64,000 nucleotides of DNA from Aselliscus stoliczkanus (GCA_033961575.1 CM066727.1:1636001-1700000), one strand, 5' to 3'. Positions 37,335 to 50,174 are shown, counted from the first letter of the stretch. Translations and numbers: made by a program. Notes: generated by a model not told the origin, from the sequence alone.

Positions 37335-37448
37335 CTTCACACGTGGGGACAGTGCCTTGGAACTGCAGCTGGGCGCTGAGCCTGCAGGTGAGCGTGTCGG
37401 TCCCGGACAGCGAGTACCCGGGCTGGCACTGGTACCGCACGAAGTCTC
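37335..37448 (-). CDS. CSMD1: CSMD1 exon f: remainder of the split Sushi domain
   Basis: 114 bp, phase 1 to 1; acceptor ttttccag, donor gtgcgt. The translation begins GDFVRYQCQPGYSLSGTDTL and continues TCRLSAQLQFQGTVPTCE. The three remaining Sushi cysteines are in YQCQP, LTCRL and PTCE. The exon is strikingly G+C-rich, especially at third codon positions, compared with exons b and j. By recollection it differs from human CSMD1 at several sites (for example Ser-Leu-Ser where human has Thr-Leu-Val), more than neighbouring exons do. The final Trp normally seen in Sushi modules is replaced by a QFQGTVP segment, which is also the case in the family. Confidence 0.92.
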
Positions 37449-39282
37449 CTGGAAAAGGCCACACAGAACACCTGGAAATCACGTTTCTGCGACATGTGGA
37501 GTGTGTGCGCGCGCATTGAACACCAGCTGATGACCTGACGCTGGAGGTCAGCGTGCGAGCCCTTTCCGAACCAACGTCCACATTATTTTTAGACTGTTTA
37601 ATAAAATAGTGCCCTTTCGATTCTTAAAGATGCCATCTTACACTTAACCGACGGTGGTACAGAAATTATGTGGCAGTTTTTCCTTCCTTGACTAATGCCA
37701 TCTATGCACGTTCATCCTTGAGGATTAAAGCGAAATGGACGCTTGCGGTTTTCAGTTGCGAAACAGAATGGCTCCCACGCAGCCAGAGAGGGCCAAGCCA
37801 GCCCTGGGCCCGACTGGGACAACTCCCCCACGACACCAGCCTCTAACTGTGGCAGCATTCGGGCCCTGTGGTGGGACCAGTGGCCTGCAACATGCTGTGA
37901 CCACAGGATACAGCCTTTGTAACTGAGACTGAGAAGCCCTAGGTCACAACAGTTTTACTACAAACATATCCAGTGGCTGGTTTCCTAAGGTGACCGGATG
38001 ATTATTTAATAAAATAGACCATTAATACAAAGGGACAAAGCATAATTTCTAAATATTATCATGAAATATATTCACCAATTATATCCCAGTGTCAGTGAAA
38101 AGCCAGTGTCACACGAATCATTCTTTCAGCGATAAAGATTAAATTCTTGTGTTGCATGACCAAGCGTCCCTAACTAAACACAAGTCCCTGAAAACTTTAC
38201 TTCCAAGAGAAGCGTGCACTAGTAAATGCTCGAGGGGGAATGTGCTCAAAACGACACCAGCAAACTTCAAATGCCAAAAAACCCAAATCATGGACACGAA
38301 GAAAGAAAACAGCCTTTTGACACCTGACCTCCATGCTTGACCTTCCAGCTACGCTTAGGGAATATTTCTGACGAAGATGCACTTACTCATCTGAGGGCTA
38401 CTGCAGTTGGGGGGTGGGTGTGAAAAGGCCGGGTGAGGCTGAGGGCTGTACATGAAGAAAACGTTACCTATTTCAAAATCGTCATCCTCCGTGAGCATTT
38501 CTGCCTGCGGAACAGCCGGAGGAGGTGGACATTTCTTGAGCTGAAATGCTAAACGGTTATGGAAACAAACGAACTGCCATTACATTTGCTGAATAAACAA
38601 AAGTATTCAAGATGCATTCCTCTCACATTGTTATAATGCTGAGGTTTGCTAGGCTGACATGTCTATATTTGTGAGTCATTGTTTTATAAAATCCTCAGGC
38701 TTCCAGGGCACGCAGGATTATTTAGCACTGAGGAATATGTAAAGAGGGGAAAAAGCAGACAAGTGAAAATGTTAAGTTTAAATCCGTGTTTGGGATTCTA
38801 TGAGAGAGACGGTCCCCCCGGGGCCTGGTTCCACGCCCACACTTAGGTGGGTAAGGCCACGGGTCACAGTCCTCATGAGAAACGAGGGCTCTCACACTTT
38901 GCCCCAATCATCTAGTGTTTCATTTTCAAAGTCCGCCCATCTGTAAGCTTCTGGCATTTTCCTCGTGCCTCACGGGAGGCAGGGACGAGGCCCTCTATAA
39001 CAAGTACCAGATGTAATTCACTGGCTGCCATTTCAGTTTCACTTCCCACACACTTGGACTGAACCCACGTTTACTGCGAAATACAGCTTAATAAAATGTG
39101 AAACAGTAAAGATATCATTAAGCAAAAAGGAGTCACAGGAAATGCTGGCCTCAAACGGAAGGGGCTCTTGTCAGGCTCCCTCCACAGGGTCCAGGGCGCT
39201 CACCGGAGGCCAGGCGCACGTCAGTGGCAGGAGACAAATCACAGGGAATTGTCTGCCCTCATAGGAGCAAGAAGGCACTGAC
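37449..39282 (-). other. CSMD1: CSMD1 introns flanking exon e
   Basis: Two short introns (37449-38467 and 38549-39282) surround exon e. I see no repeat or ORF of note in either. They are the shortest introns in the window. Confidence 0.8.
38468..38548 (-). CDS. CSMD1: CSMD1 exon e: first part of a Sushi domain
   Basis: Smallest exon seen, 81 bp, phase 1 to 1; acceptor gtttag, donor gtaacg. It encodes AFQLKKCPPPPAVPQAEMLT followed by EDDDFEI. It provides only the first Sushi cysteine (KKCPPP) and an acidic EDDD stretch. The remaining three cysteines are in exon f, so this Sushi is split over two exons, unlike the single-exon Sushi domains b, i and j. The family counterpart is likewise split before GDFV. 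Skipping this exon would keep frame (27 codons) but remove the first cysteine of the module. Confidence 0.9.
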   Translation of the reverse strand, partial: HFSSRNVHLLRLFRRQKCSRRMTILK

Positions 39283-39428
39283 CATGAAAATTGAGGACGA
39301 AGAAGCCGCCGTTGGAAAAGTCGCTGTGAAACTTCAGCAGGACCTGATTGGTGGAACTGTACGCTGACTCCAGGGCAGTGTTTCCACTGAAAACTCCTAG
39401 CTGCGGCGAATTCTGGTCGGGCCCGTCC
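39283..39428 (-). CDS. CSMD1: CSMD1 exon d: second half of the same CUB
   Basis: 146 bp; the first base completes the Trp codon begun in exon c, and the exon ends in phase 1. Acceptor ttcctcag, donor gtcagt. It encodes DGPDQNSPQLGVFSGNTALE, then SAYSSTNQVLLKFHSDFSNGGFFVLNFH. The DGPDQNSP loop, LGVFSG turn, LLKFHSDFS strand and closing FFVLNFH strand complete the CUB. The c/d and d/e boundaries both restore frame, so the intron placement is secure. The exon lies 734 bp upstream of exon e, in the tightest exon group of the window. Confidence 0.94.
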
Positions 39429-40428
39429 CTGAGGAAGAGAGGAAGCGCAGTCTGAACAACAGGCCCTGTGACAGCCTCCACCAACGATCCCGATCCGCGT
39501 TCTTCCCCGAGTTAGGCTCGATCTTGGTAAAAGCAGGGTGGTCTGACCCTGGGGCCCCAGGTGACAGGCTGGTGTGCAAACCCAGCAGCTCAGGGTGACT
39601 CCACATGCGCGCCCCCAGGGGACCTTCTCGGGAGAATTTGAGAGACACGGTCACGTTTATGCCAGTGACTGCAACACCGTTCATCAGCTTCCTTTCAAAA
39701 GCCTGCATTTTAAAACCGAAATTCAATGGTGTCTCTTTAATTACGGGTGAGATTTGTGGAGATCTTGCTGCTGAATTAGAATATGTAAAAAGCTGAATAA
39801 AGCATTGCCATCATCTGGATCCTCGGTTTAGAAATACCAAGACGTTTAACATTCCCAAAGGTGACTGCACTGTCCAGTCTCTTTCAGGACTCACCCACTT
39901 TCCTTAATTACAACGTAAGCATCCTGGCTTTTACCTTCCAGAGCTGTGGGCTGATCTGGGGGAAACTGCTGACATTATCGTATCGTTGGTTTTTGTTGTT
40001 GTTTTGCATTTGAAACAGCAGCTTCACGTGGTCAGCTGACTCCCCCACGTCCCTCCTGCCTCGCTCCCTCACTGGCTCCCGGCGCTACCATCTCCTAGTA
40101 AGGGTGAGTCCCAAGGGCTGCAAAGGCCGGCCTCTTTCTTGCCCTCAGATGCTGCGTGTCCCACAAAATGAGACTGGATTTTCTGCAGCCAGGACCTGCT
40201 CTCATAGTTCTTCCTCTTAGAGCCCTCAGGTGGATCCTCAGTGTTCCTAGAATGAAGCTCCAAACCCCAGCCTGACTCACAGGCACTGCTGCCCTCGCCA
40301 GCTCACTCGTGGGAGCCCTCATGAGAGCTCAGCCATGCCACCCGATGCCCAGCACCTGGAACTCAGGTGCTCCTGCCTCACCTCCCTTCCAGAAACGAGT
40401 ACAAGACCACCTTTACAACGTCACCGAC

Positions 40429-41250
40429 ATGTGCACACACATACACACAGATACACGTGCACACACGAACACAAGTGCACATGGATACACGTGCACACAT
40501 GAACACACACGTGCACATGCATGCACACATACACATGGATACACGTGCACACACGTGCACCTGCATGCACACATATTCACCCACATTCACACATGTGTGC
40601 ACGCACATGTGCACACATACACATGGATACACGTGCACACACACGCATGTACACATGCATGCACACATATTCACCCAGATTCACACACGTGTGCACGCAC
40701 ATGCGCACACACATACACATGCATACACGTGCACACACGAACACACACGTGCACATGCATGCACACATATTCACAGACATTCACACACGTGTGCACGCAC
40801 ATGTGCACACACACATGGATACACGTGCACACACGAACACACACGTGCACGTGCATGCACACATACACATGGATACATATGCACACACGAACACACACGT
40901 GCACCTGCATGCACACATATTCACCCACATTCACACACGTGTGCATGCACATGTGCACACACATACACATGGATACACGTGCACACACAAACACACACGT
41001 ACACATGCATGTGCACATATTCACCCATATTCACACACGTGTGCATGCACATGTGCACACACATACACATACATACACGTGCACACACGAACACACACGT
41101 GCACATGCATGCACACATATTCACAGACATTCACACACATGTGCACGCAGATGCGCACACACGAACACACACATACACATGCACACATATTCACACGCAT
41201 TCACACACGTGTGCACACACATGTACACACACGCGCACACAGGCACACTG
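40429..41250. repeat. CA-rich minisatellite with ~100-bp higher-order unit
   Basis: Composed of ACAC, ACGTGC, ATGCATGC and TATTCAC words. The landmark ACATATTCAC occurs at 40571, 40665, 40765, 40915, 41015, 41115 and 41185, so spacings are 94, 100, 100+50, 100, 100 and 70. I count about 20 CACGTG hexamers. Long stretches alternate purine and pyrimidine strictly. Overlapping frames on both strands stay open only because the repeat lacks stops. Confidence 0.95.
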
Positions 41251-41474
41251 CACTGTTAACTGCAATCACTCCTTCGGTTTTCATTGCTGTTTAGTCCAAA
41301 TGCATGGCTGGGCTCTGGGACGTGAGCTACGCCCCCTCCTTGTGCCCCGATGGTCAGCGCTACTTCTAGGAGCGTCACAGTATCACAGGGTCATTGTTAT
41401 TTCCTGGTTCCCCCATGAATCTCACCTCCAAAGGCAAAGGTGTGTGAGTCACGCACAGATACACAAGTTCAGTC

Positions 41475-41590
41475 AAGGAGAGTCTAAGTAATTTACCAAG
41501 GCTGCGCAGGTCACTAGGAGGAGACCCACACCTGGGGTCCCACCCCGGGAGCCTGGCTCGGTGTCTTACACGGCACGTGGGGAGCTGTCT
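41475..41590 (-). repeat. MIR fragment
   Basis: AGTCTAAGTAATTTACCAAG, CAGGTCACTAGGAGGAGACC and GCCTGGCTCGGTG follow the reverse MIR consensus. Confidence 0.55.
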
Positions 41591-41937
41591 GCACTATTTA
41601 TGAGCATGGGAGGGAGGCAGTGTGTAAACAGTGTTTCAGTAGTTCCAGAAACCTAAGTCTTACAGTGGTAAAGGACCCTATATGCTTTCCTTTAACAAAA
41701 AATTACACTTAAATATGTAAAATAAATAATCTTGGGGCGGGGGTCTTCTATATTCAGAGTAATCCTGGATCTATCCACCACGCAACAAAACTCAAACTTG
41801 ATACATGATGTTTATTCTCTACATTTCTAAACTTAGTCTGTCAATTTCCTTTTCAATATATCCATAACGACTTCATTTCTAAATACATCGTCTGACGGGT
41901 AAGTGCCCTGGGAACAGGGATAAGCATGGCTTTTTCA

Positions 41938-42258
<321 letters not shown>

Positions 42259-43195
42259 TCAAGAGCTACTTTGTCAAAATAATTCCCCTAAAGTCGTAAA
42301 ACCCTAGAAGAATTACACTTCTAAGCCATCCATTTCATTTATTATATTCACCAAACATTCAAAATATCTTCATGATTAAAGTCATTTCCATAAAATTAAA
42401 AAGAAAAACCCTTAGTCAGTTGTCTCCTGTACTGTGTTGATAATCCATTGGACTATCCCATCAAGGGATTATGTGGAAAGTATGCATAAATATAAGACTG
42501 GACTTTTTTTTTGTTTTAAGTGAGATTTCTAAAGCCTATTAAACTGTTCAAAAGAATGGCATTTACGTGTCTTTGCCTTGAAACAAAGACATTATCAATT
42601 CTTCGCAGATCTATACCTGGAGAAAGGAGATAAAATTCTGTAAGTGGTATTTTTTTGAACCGATTCCATATCTCACCAGCTTTCAACAATGGGAGAATCA
42701 TAACCCAATCATCAGTCCACTTTTGTTTTACTTCAAAAATTGATATCTACTGTTGCCATGGTGATTGTTTTATTTATGGAAGAATCAAGTGACCACAGAT
42801 CAACAGAATAATCTCAGATGTATTCTTTAATTCTCATAGTGGTATAATATAATACATCAAAATTGTGGGCATGTGAACTTTTTAATCAAACCAAAAGCCA
42901 GCAGAGGTGCTATGAGTCACCAGCATGAATCTCGTGTGGCTTTTCATGAGTTGCTGCAAAAGGTGTAGAATTTAAGTGTCGTGGATAGGCCTAAATAAAT
43001 GGCCTATCGAAAAAAGTTCAATAATTCAAAATCATGAGTGATGAAATACCATACAACAGTAGACGATAATACAGGTTCATACTGATTCCAAGGGGAGTAG
43101 AAACGAGCCTCTGTAAAACTGAATCTGGCTGGAGTCTGAGATAAATTCATTAGAAGGGAGGGTGGGGAACACAATGCGAGTTTTACAGTGTGATT

Positions 43196-43290
43196 ATTGA
43201 TCAGTGGGCTTTGGAGTCAGACAAACCTTGATTTATAACCTAGCAAAGTGTCCACATACTTACAACCTGGGACAAACGGGCCACAAGCCA
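43196..43290 (+). repeat. MIR fragment
   Basis: GTGGGCTTTGGAGTCAGACA then AACCTTGATTTATAACC matches the 5' part of MIR. An L2-like tail (CCCTTCAAACTCACTCAAAC) follows near 43430. Confidence 0.6.
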
Positions 43291-44274
43291 CCTTGGAGGC
43301 ACCACACGCTGCTTGGTGGCCCCTGGGGAGGTCATGCTTTTCCTCACTTCCAAGCTTCATGCAGCTGTGCACCCTGCACGAGGCGCTCACATGCTTTTCT
43401 CGTTTGCTGCCAGGGCGCAACGGTCTCTCCCTTCAAACTCACTCAAACGTCAGCTTCTACAAGGCCTCCCAAGCGTGGTCTGGGCTCTGGTCACTTCTCA
43501 GAGTGGCTGTAACTGGCTGCCAGCTCTTTGTCACCATCCGCCTGTCAGCGGCTCCACGCCAGGGGCCCTGTGTGCCCTTCACCCCACACACAACCTCCTT
43601 TCACTGACTGCCATGGACTAGCTCAGATCATGATCGATAACAGACAACAAATAATTGATTAACTGAAAATGAGTGAGACAACACACATAAAACACCTTAC
43701 TAATAAACGCACCGAACCAGTGGGCTGACATCCCTTATATGTGATTTGAGATTAATCATTTGGTATGGATTCATCATGCTAAGTTTTGCTTTTGCATTTG
43801 ACTTTATAAGTTAAATCTTTTAGGTGTACAGCCACATTATATATGGTAGTACCTACCTTCCCACTGGGGAAACAAAACAAAATTAAGTAAAACCCCAAAT
43901 TAGTGCAAAAGAAATGGCGTGACAATTGTTTTGGTAGGACAGAGAACTGGCTTCTGCTATTCTTCACGTCACTTAATAGGTGCAGGACGTGGAGCAAGCC
44001 CACACATAATGCGTGTCACAGCTGGGTCTCTTCCTCCCCAGGGACCAGAGAGCAAATGAACACACATCCATTTATATGTCCACGAAAACGCATGCTGACA
44101 TTGCAACCACAGTGAGAAATACGGATTTGGCCTTTGTCCCTGTTCCTTGCGACGCTCCCCTATAATATTCAAGTAACACACCCTTCCATTCACTTATTCA
44201 ACAAGTATTTCCAAAGACTCTATGAGGTACCAACTGGTGTTGTTGGACCTGGGTGATGGCAAAGGTGGAGGAAC

Positions 44275-44301
44275 GGGGGAGGGGGAGGGAAGGGAAGGGG
44301 G
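44275..44301 (+). repeat. G-run cluster (G-quadruplex pattern)
   Basis: Five runs of three to five or more G separated by one or two A. Followed by a short (AAT)n run. Confidence 0.85.
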
Positions 44302-44519
44302 AAGGAGAATAATAATAATAATGGGGTACGGAGAGCTTCAGGGTTGGTGAACAGGTGGAGAGTTGGGGGGACAGAGCTGGCGAGGGTGGGCAAGGTCTGC
44401 TCGCCCCCCAGTGTCTTCCACCTGGTTGCTCCTGAGGTATGTCATCTGTACTAAAGCGGCTAAGGGAATGTGTGCCTGAGCTCCGTGAGCTCCTCTAGCC
44501 AACGAAGCCAAGAGGAGGG

Positions 44520-44820
44520 TGGTGTCGCGGGAACCCAGTCTCCTCCGGGGACCCTCGGAAGGTGACGGCCTGGCCTTGGGGCTGGACGCTGAAGAGGCGC
44601 GGGGCCGGCTGCGGAGCTGCCCCCCTCAGTGTCCGAGCGCGGCCCAACTGCAGGCCCGGCTAGGGCAGCGGAGCTGCTCGGAGGAGGAAGCGCCCCACGC
44701 GCGGCCAGGAGAGTCGGCCGTGGGAGTGCTGCGTGTACCTCTTCCCAGCCTGCGGACGGCAGAGTCTCAGAGGCGAGACAGGGCTGCTCCGGGGAGCGCA
44801 GCCGGGGAGGGACAGCGCTC
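44520..44820. other. CpG-dense block in the b-c intron
   Basis: About 31 CpG dinucleotides in 300 bp, with CCACGCGCGGCC near 44695 and GGCGCGGGGCCGG near 44597. The surrounding intron is A+T-rich. A 105-codon plus-strand ORF across it has no recognisable domain and is expected in such sequence. It is an intragenic CpG island candidate; a promoter function is not shown. Confidence 0.65.
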
Positions 44821-46180
44821 TAGTCCCTCTGTGTGAATGTCTCCAGAGAACACGAGGTGCGTGAGGATGACGAGGCCCTCGGCTCTCTCAGACCGCGGGC
44901 TGGCTCGGGCGCGTGACCAGGAGGAGGTGATGGCTGGCCTGGGGGTCTTGTCACACCTGCTGTCTTCACCCACCTCTCCCTCGCTCCCTGTCTCTGCTCT
45001 GCACCCCGTTCATGCTTCATGTCCCTGCTACTAGGGGAGATGACACTCGTAGGTGGCTCACACAGAGAGTGGCAGGTGTGTCTGCCCAACTCCTGGTCAC
45101 GTGAAGCCAGAGCTCGAAGACACTGGAAGACAAGGGGTGGGCATGGCGGACGCCGGCACAGGGAGGCAGGGACACGCCATCGCTTTATCGGGGGCCAGCA
45201 TGGAAAGACCCAGGGGGCGATGGGATAGCTCTTTCAGGCTTTTTTTCTCACTGAAACAAGTGCAATGTGGCTTTTTCTGAATAGAGACGGGTAAAAAGAC
45301 AGAGCATATTAAGTGACATTAAATGAACACTTACATTTAAAAACCCTATGTATCCACTAAAAGGATTACAGACAATTTATTGATGGTTTTCTCCAGGATT
45401 ATATTAAGGTATCTGAGTAAACTTGAAGAGTGTGAAGGAAACATCTGCAGTATCATACAACCAATACACACTTGGCATGGACATTCATGAATTGTGAACT
45501 CTTGACTATTAACAGATCCAGGTTCTGAATGCTTATATGTCAGAACACGTGGAGCTCCACAGGTATTTCTGACCCATTGTTTTCCCTTCAGTTACTCTGA
45601 TTTCCATAGTGGTTTTCAGATGAAAGATGGAGCATACCCTGTCTTAGGAATTATAGTTTGATAAAGTCAATTTAAAAAATAATATTTATGAATACAGGTT
45701 ACAAAACAGACAGCACTGCATTTTCTACAGTGTCATTTTATTTCTGAAATCTTGGGAATAATTACACTGTATTTATCAATCAACTTGGTAAACACTAATT
45801 TTAAAAATATGTACATAATAATATATTTTTGGCTGGTTGGATCTCTCATGTCAATTATGCAATCAGATTGTTTTCTGTTTACCAAATCTGTCAGTCGAAA
45901 AGAAGCTGCTAACACGCTTCTGGCAACATATTGATTTGTCCTAATAATTATCTCTGTCCACAGAGTTCCCCGCCATATGTACTAATACATTCTAAAGGTA
46001 TCTAATGACAGGGCTTAAACTTAAAAAAGAACTTAAGACTATCTACATAAATATTTCAGTGAGAAAGGATTAAGTCAATAAAATATTTAAAATTTTGAGT
46101 TATATTTGTAAGTGTAGATGCAGATTTAATTATCAAGTTGAATTTAGTAAATTAATAAACCACAGTCTTCTTAACCATAT

Positions 46181-46280
46181 ATTTTTTTTTTGAGGGCAGA
46201 GTCACTGGCCCTCACATGTGGGACCTGAACCGGGGCCCTTGGCGTCCCAAGCCAGGGCCCTTGGCCACTCAGCCGGCCCA
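46181..46280 (-). mobile_element. Short tRNA-derived SINE
   Basis: Reads, reversed, GGGCCGGCTGAGTGGCCAAG ... GGGCCAGTGACTCTGCCCTC and an A-tail. The 15-bp target duplication tcttcttaaccatat is perfect at 46166-46180 and 46281-46295. Confidence 0.9.
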
Positions 46281-47149
46281 TCTTCTTAACCATATTTTAA
46301 CAATTATAACTCATTTTTTAAAAACTGAGACTTCTATATAATTATAAGTTACTAGCAAAATTAATAATATCTTGAATTTCTCAAGTCACTTACAGGCATA
46401 TTCTTTCATTTATTTATTTTGAGGATATCATAATTTTAGTCCAGATTCTTTTCAGATAAATTTGGAATATGCTAATGTTACATAATAGATTCCTATGTAA
46501 ACTAACATATTAATATTTTCAGCATATTCATACAGACTACTATAATACGTACTGTGAAGATTGACGCCTTAAAATTTAGCATTCTTGAATCTTAATTGTC
46601 TGAATTGCTCAATTTTTAATAAAGATGCACAGAAGTTGTTCAAAGCATTGATGTTTTCTTCTGAGATTCTTCTGAAGTCTATGGGTCCGGACCTTTGAAG
46701 GTGGATTTTCAGTACACTTGCCGCGTATGCCTACCATAAATCCAAAGTGACAGACCTCTCTGGCTTGGTGACACACATCTCAGGGGGGGACACTGGACGG
46801 CTAGGGGATGCTGTGTCTGGGGGGCTCAGCTGTCATCTAGGTGAACACGGACAGTCACCAGAACAGACCGTCATCCTCAGGAGAACAGAATTCTTTTATT
46901 ATATCTCTTTGGAAATGCAACCTTTCAAAATAAAATAATTTTTGTTTTAAAATAATACCCTCTACTGAATTGTTTTGAATTTAATCCAATATGGAGAATA
47001 TTCAACACACATTGGATGGTGCTTAGAAAATTTACAACATGATATAATTTTGCATGAATCTTATGTTTTGTTTTTTTATTCTGTTTAGGACATTATAGGA
47101 ATGAGGAGAGGTATCAAAATTTCTGTGTAGTAAGTAATTTGACCTTGCC

Positions 47150-47720
47150 TAAGAGGTCTGCCATCTGGGCTGGATTCTGGAAGGTAATTTATGGCATGCT
47201 TCATAGGACTGCCTTTGTTTCATGTGGGGGCTGATCACGCTCGGTTGTCCCAGCACAAGGCCAGGGCTGCCCCAGAATGCAGCCATGTGATTTGGATGGG
47301 CCTTTGGATTGGTTGCAGGATATCAGTTGGTCTGAAAACTGATACCAACCATTGGATAATCCATCAGTCATGCCTACGGAGCAGAGCCCCAGTAAAACCT
47401 GGGCACTGGGGCCCAGGCAATTCTCCCAGGGTGGCAATGCTCTGTGCACACTGACACACATCGCTTCTGAGAGCCATGCATCCTCCCAGACCCCCCAGTG
47501 ACTTTAACGTGTCCTTTCCCTGTTATAAACCACAGCCGTGAGATTAACAGCTTAGTGAGCTCCGTGAGTCCCTGTAGTGATGTGTCCCACCTCAAGGTGG
47601 CTTTGGGAAGTCCCCAAATTTCACTTCCTGCAAGGAGTCTGGGCAGTCCTGGATGCCTCGGGACCTCAGCTGGGTAGTTTGGCAAACTCTGGGAGTATTA
47701 TGAGGCAGTTACAAAAGATG
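47150..47720 (+). repeat. Probable ERVL-like LTR
   Basis: CCAGTAAAACCTGGGCACTG, ACACTGACACACATCGCTTC, TTATAAACCACAGCCGTGAG and GCTCCGTGAGTCCCTGTAGT follow the order of ERVL-type LTRs near their polyadenylation region. Boundaries are approximate; no internal viral sequence is seen. Confidence 0.5.
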
Positions 47721-49121
47721 GCATCAAGTTTAAGCTCCATCAGAAAAGATACCTTCTGCTATCTTCACACAGATGAAATAACTCTAAGCCGCCAGCTGTT
47801 ATTTCCATGTTGGAAAACTGGACTTGAAAAAGCAATGAAATTGAATCAAATACTGAATTCTATTTTTTAATATTAAGCCAAGAAGTCTGCCATTTATATA
47901 TGAATGCAAAGGATTCAGGTAAAATTACAAATAAAGAAAGGTTTTAATCCTAACAATTTAAAGCACTTTACATACATAAATATATGAATTTTTAATGAAG
48001 AGTAGTATGGAAGGTTTTTTTAAGTGTTTTAATAAAACATACCTGATATGCAACTTCTAGTCTTAGTTTTATATTGTAAACAAATTTTAAAATGCTGTTT
48101 TAAATTTGAATTACATTGGATTAATTTTAAACTACTAAATTTGTAGATTAAGATATTTTTTAATACAGGAAAGTTTTTCTATAGTTATTTTTATAATAAT
48201 ACAGAATGGAAAATACAGGTTAAAAATATGATTTAAGTAGTCCGTTTTTTTCTTCTTTTTTTGTTTTTGTTTTTCTATTTTACTTCTTCAGTAGAAATTC
48301 AAACACAGCTAGACATCATTCCCTTTTTTGCCCTAGGACACAGGTATTTAACATTTCAGAGGCCCACCAGTTGGTAATTTCATTATTTTTTCATTCAAAG
48401 CTACTGTATTTATAATGTTAAAATATTAGGTTATCAGTAACTTTCTGTTTCATACGCATTCTTCATAAACAAAGTACTTGGTCTATATATTTTAACTTGA
48501 TATTACAAAAATTTCAAAGTTATCATAAATACCAAGTAGCAGATGGAAACTTTAAAGAAATGATCCCTGCTCAGAATAGGGGCATTCCATGAAGCCCATG
48601 AATCCATGAATTGCCTGGTCACTTCTACCCATCAGCCTGATTCCAACGTCTCCCAGGAAAGCTGTCACCATGCGCTAGGGAACATCACTACCTTATTCTA
48701 CCTAAGACAGTTCCCACTATGTCCCATCTCTTCTACCTGGGTGGTCTGTACCTCAGAGTAGCAGTTTGCATGGCCCACTACAAAAATGAAATCAATTTTC
48801 TGAAATACAAAAGCAATGTACAATGGATTATTATAAAATTAAGCAATAAAAGTATGTAGGGTAAAATTAATAAGCATCCTTTCCCCTGGTCCCTCACGAT
48901 GTGATGGGACCACTTGTAAAGCTAAATACCGCTCTCATCATGAAGATTTTCCCAGTCACTGTCCAAGCAAATATCATCTTTTGTGCCTGCAATTCATTAA
49001 AACTGTCTGCTTGCATCTGATTTTGCATCAAAAATATTTGTGTTAATTATTTTGTTATCCTTGTAATTTTTTTGAGGGAAAGACCTATTTATTCATTTTT
49101 AAAAACTTACTGGCATATGTA

Positions 49122-49202
49122 TTGGGTTGTCGGAAAAGTCATGACGCATTTTTGCAATGAAAAACATAGAAAAAATACTTCATGACTTTTCCGACAACCC
49201 AA
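49122..49202. mobile_element. Palindromic mariner-derived miniature element, copy 2
   Basis: 81 bp with a perfect 23-bp inverted terminal repeat (starting TTGGGTTGTCGGAAAAGTCA), a TA on both sides (49120-49121 and 49203-49204), and an imperfect inner palindrome. It differs from copy 1 (20788-20866) at only a few positions. Confidence 0.92.
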
Positions 49203-49327
49203 TATATTTCTGACTACTAAGTAGAATGAATTTAACATGATAGATACCTGTCATTACACTTCCTGCCTGTTTGCCCTCATGCACCTTTCCATAAAGACAT
49301 CATTATTTCAATATTATGCTTACTTTA

Positions 49328-49857
49328 TGTATCCGCACTGGACCCCAAAAGATGGCTGTTTAGTCAAAGGGCTGGTAAACATCCTCAAGGGAGGAACAAC
49401 CTAAGCCAGGCACAGCCACATGGGAGCCATGGGAGGAATCAAGTAGAGGAAAAGGGACATAGACATCTTGCTTCAGGTGCTGGCAGCCTGCATCTAAAAT
49501 GACCTATTGATGTGATAATATCTGTCCTCCCTGCGTTCTTATCAGTAAGCCTTGGCAGAGAAGCTTCTGTCTCTTAAGAGGTGCATGACAATACCTTCAG
49601 GTGATGGCAGCTTGCAGGCATGGGAGATTAGGCCCTGAGCTAAATTCTTGGGTGTGAGACTCACAGACCCTGGACGCTACATGGATCTTTCCTTCTGTGT
49701 GAGGCAGTAAAAGGAGCAGCCGGGCCCGACTTGGGGCTCAGTCCATGAGGCTGGAGTCCCGTGGCCCCAGCTGCAGTTTTTCTCTTATTTGTGTCTCTTT
49801 CTTAACCTTTCGCTGTCGCTTCTCCACTCTCACTGCTCAGTCGTGTGGGACGCGACA
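49328..49857 (+). repeat. Probable solitary endogenous-retrovirus LTR
   Basis: Starts TGTATCCGCACTGGACCCC and ends GTGTGGGACGCGACA, with a promoter-like GTAAAAGGAGCAGCCGGGCC near 49710. TG..CA ends fit an LTR, but no flanking duplication was found and the family is not identified. No viral coding sequence accompanies it. Confidence 0.45.
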
Positions 49858-49922
49858 GATACCAATAAATATTTGTTGAACAAATTAATGAATTCTTGAA
49901 TGCATTCATATTTAAGCATTCA

Positions 49923-50174
<252 letters not shown>

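Noticed and set aside
40429..41250. A CRISPR-like array of regular repeats
   Set aside because: Units are contiguous with no unique spacers, and the host is a mammal.
40309..41491. Long overlapping ORFs (up to 374 codons) rich in His, Thr and Cys
   Set aside because: They arise from the CA-rich minisatellite in several frames on both strands. Composition is purely repeat-driven and no gene context exists.
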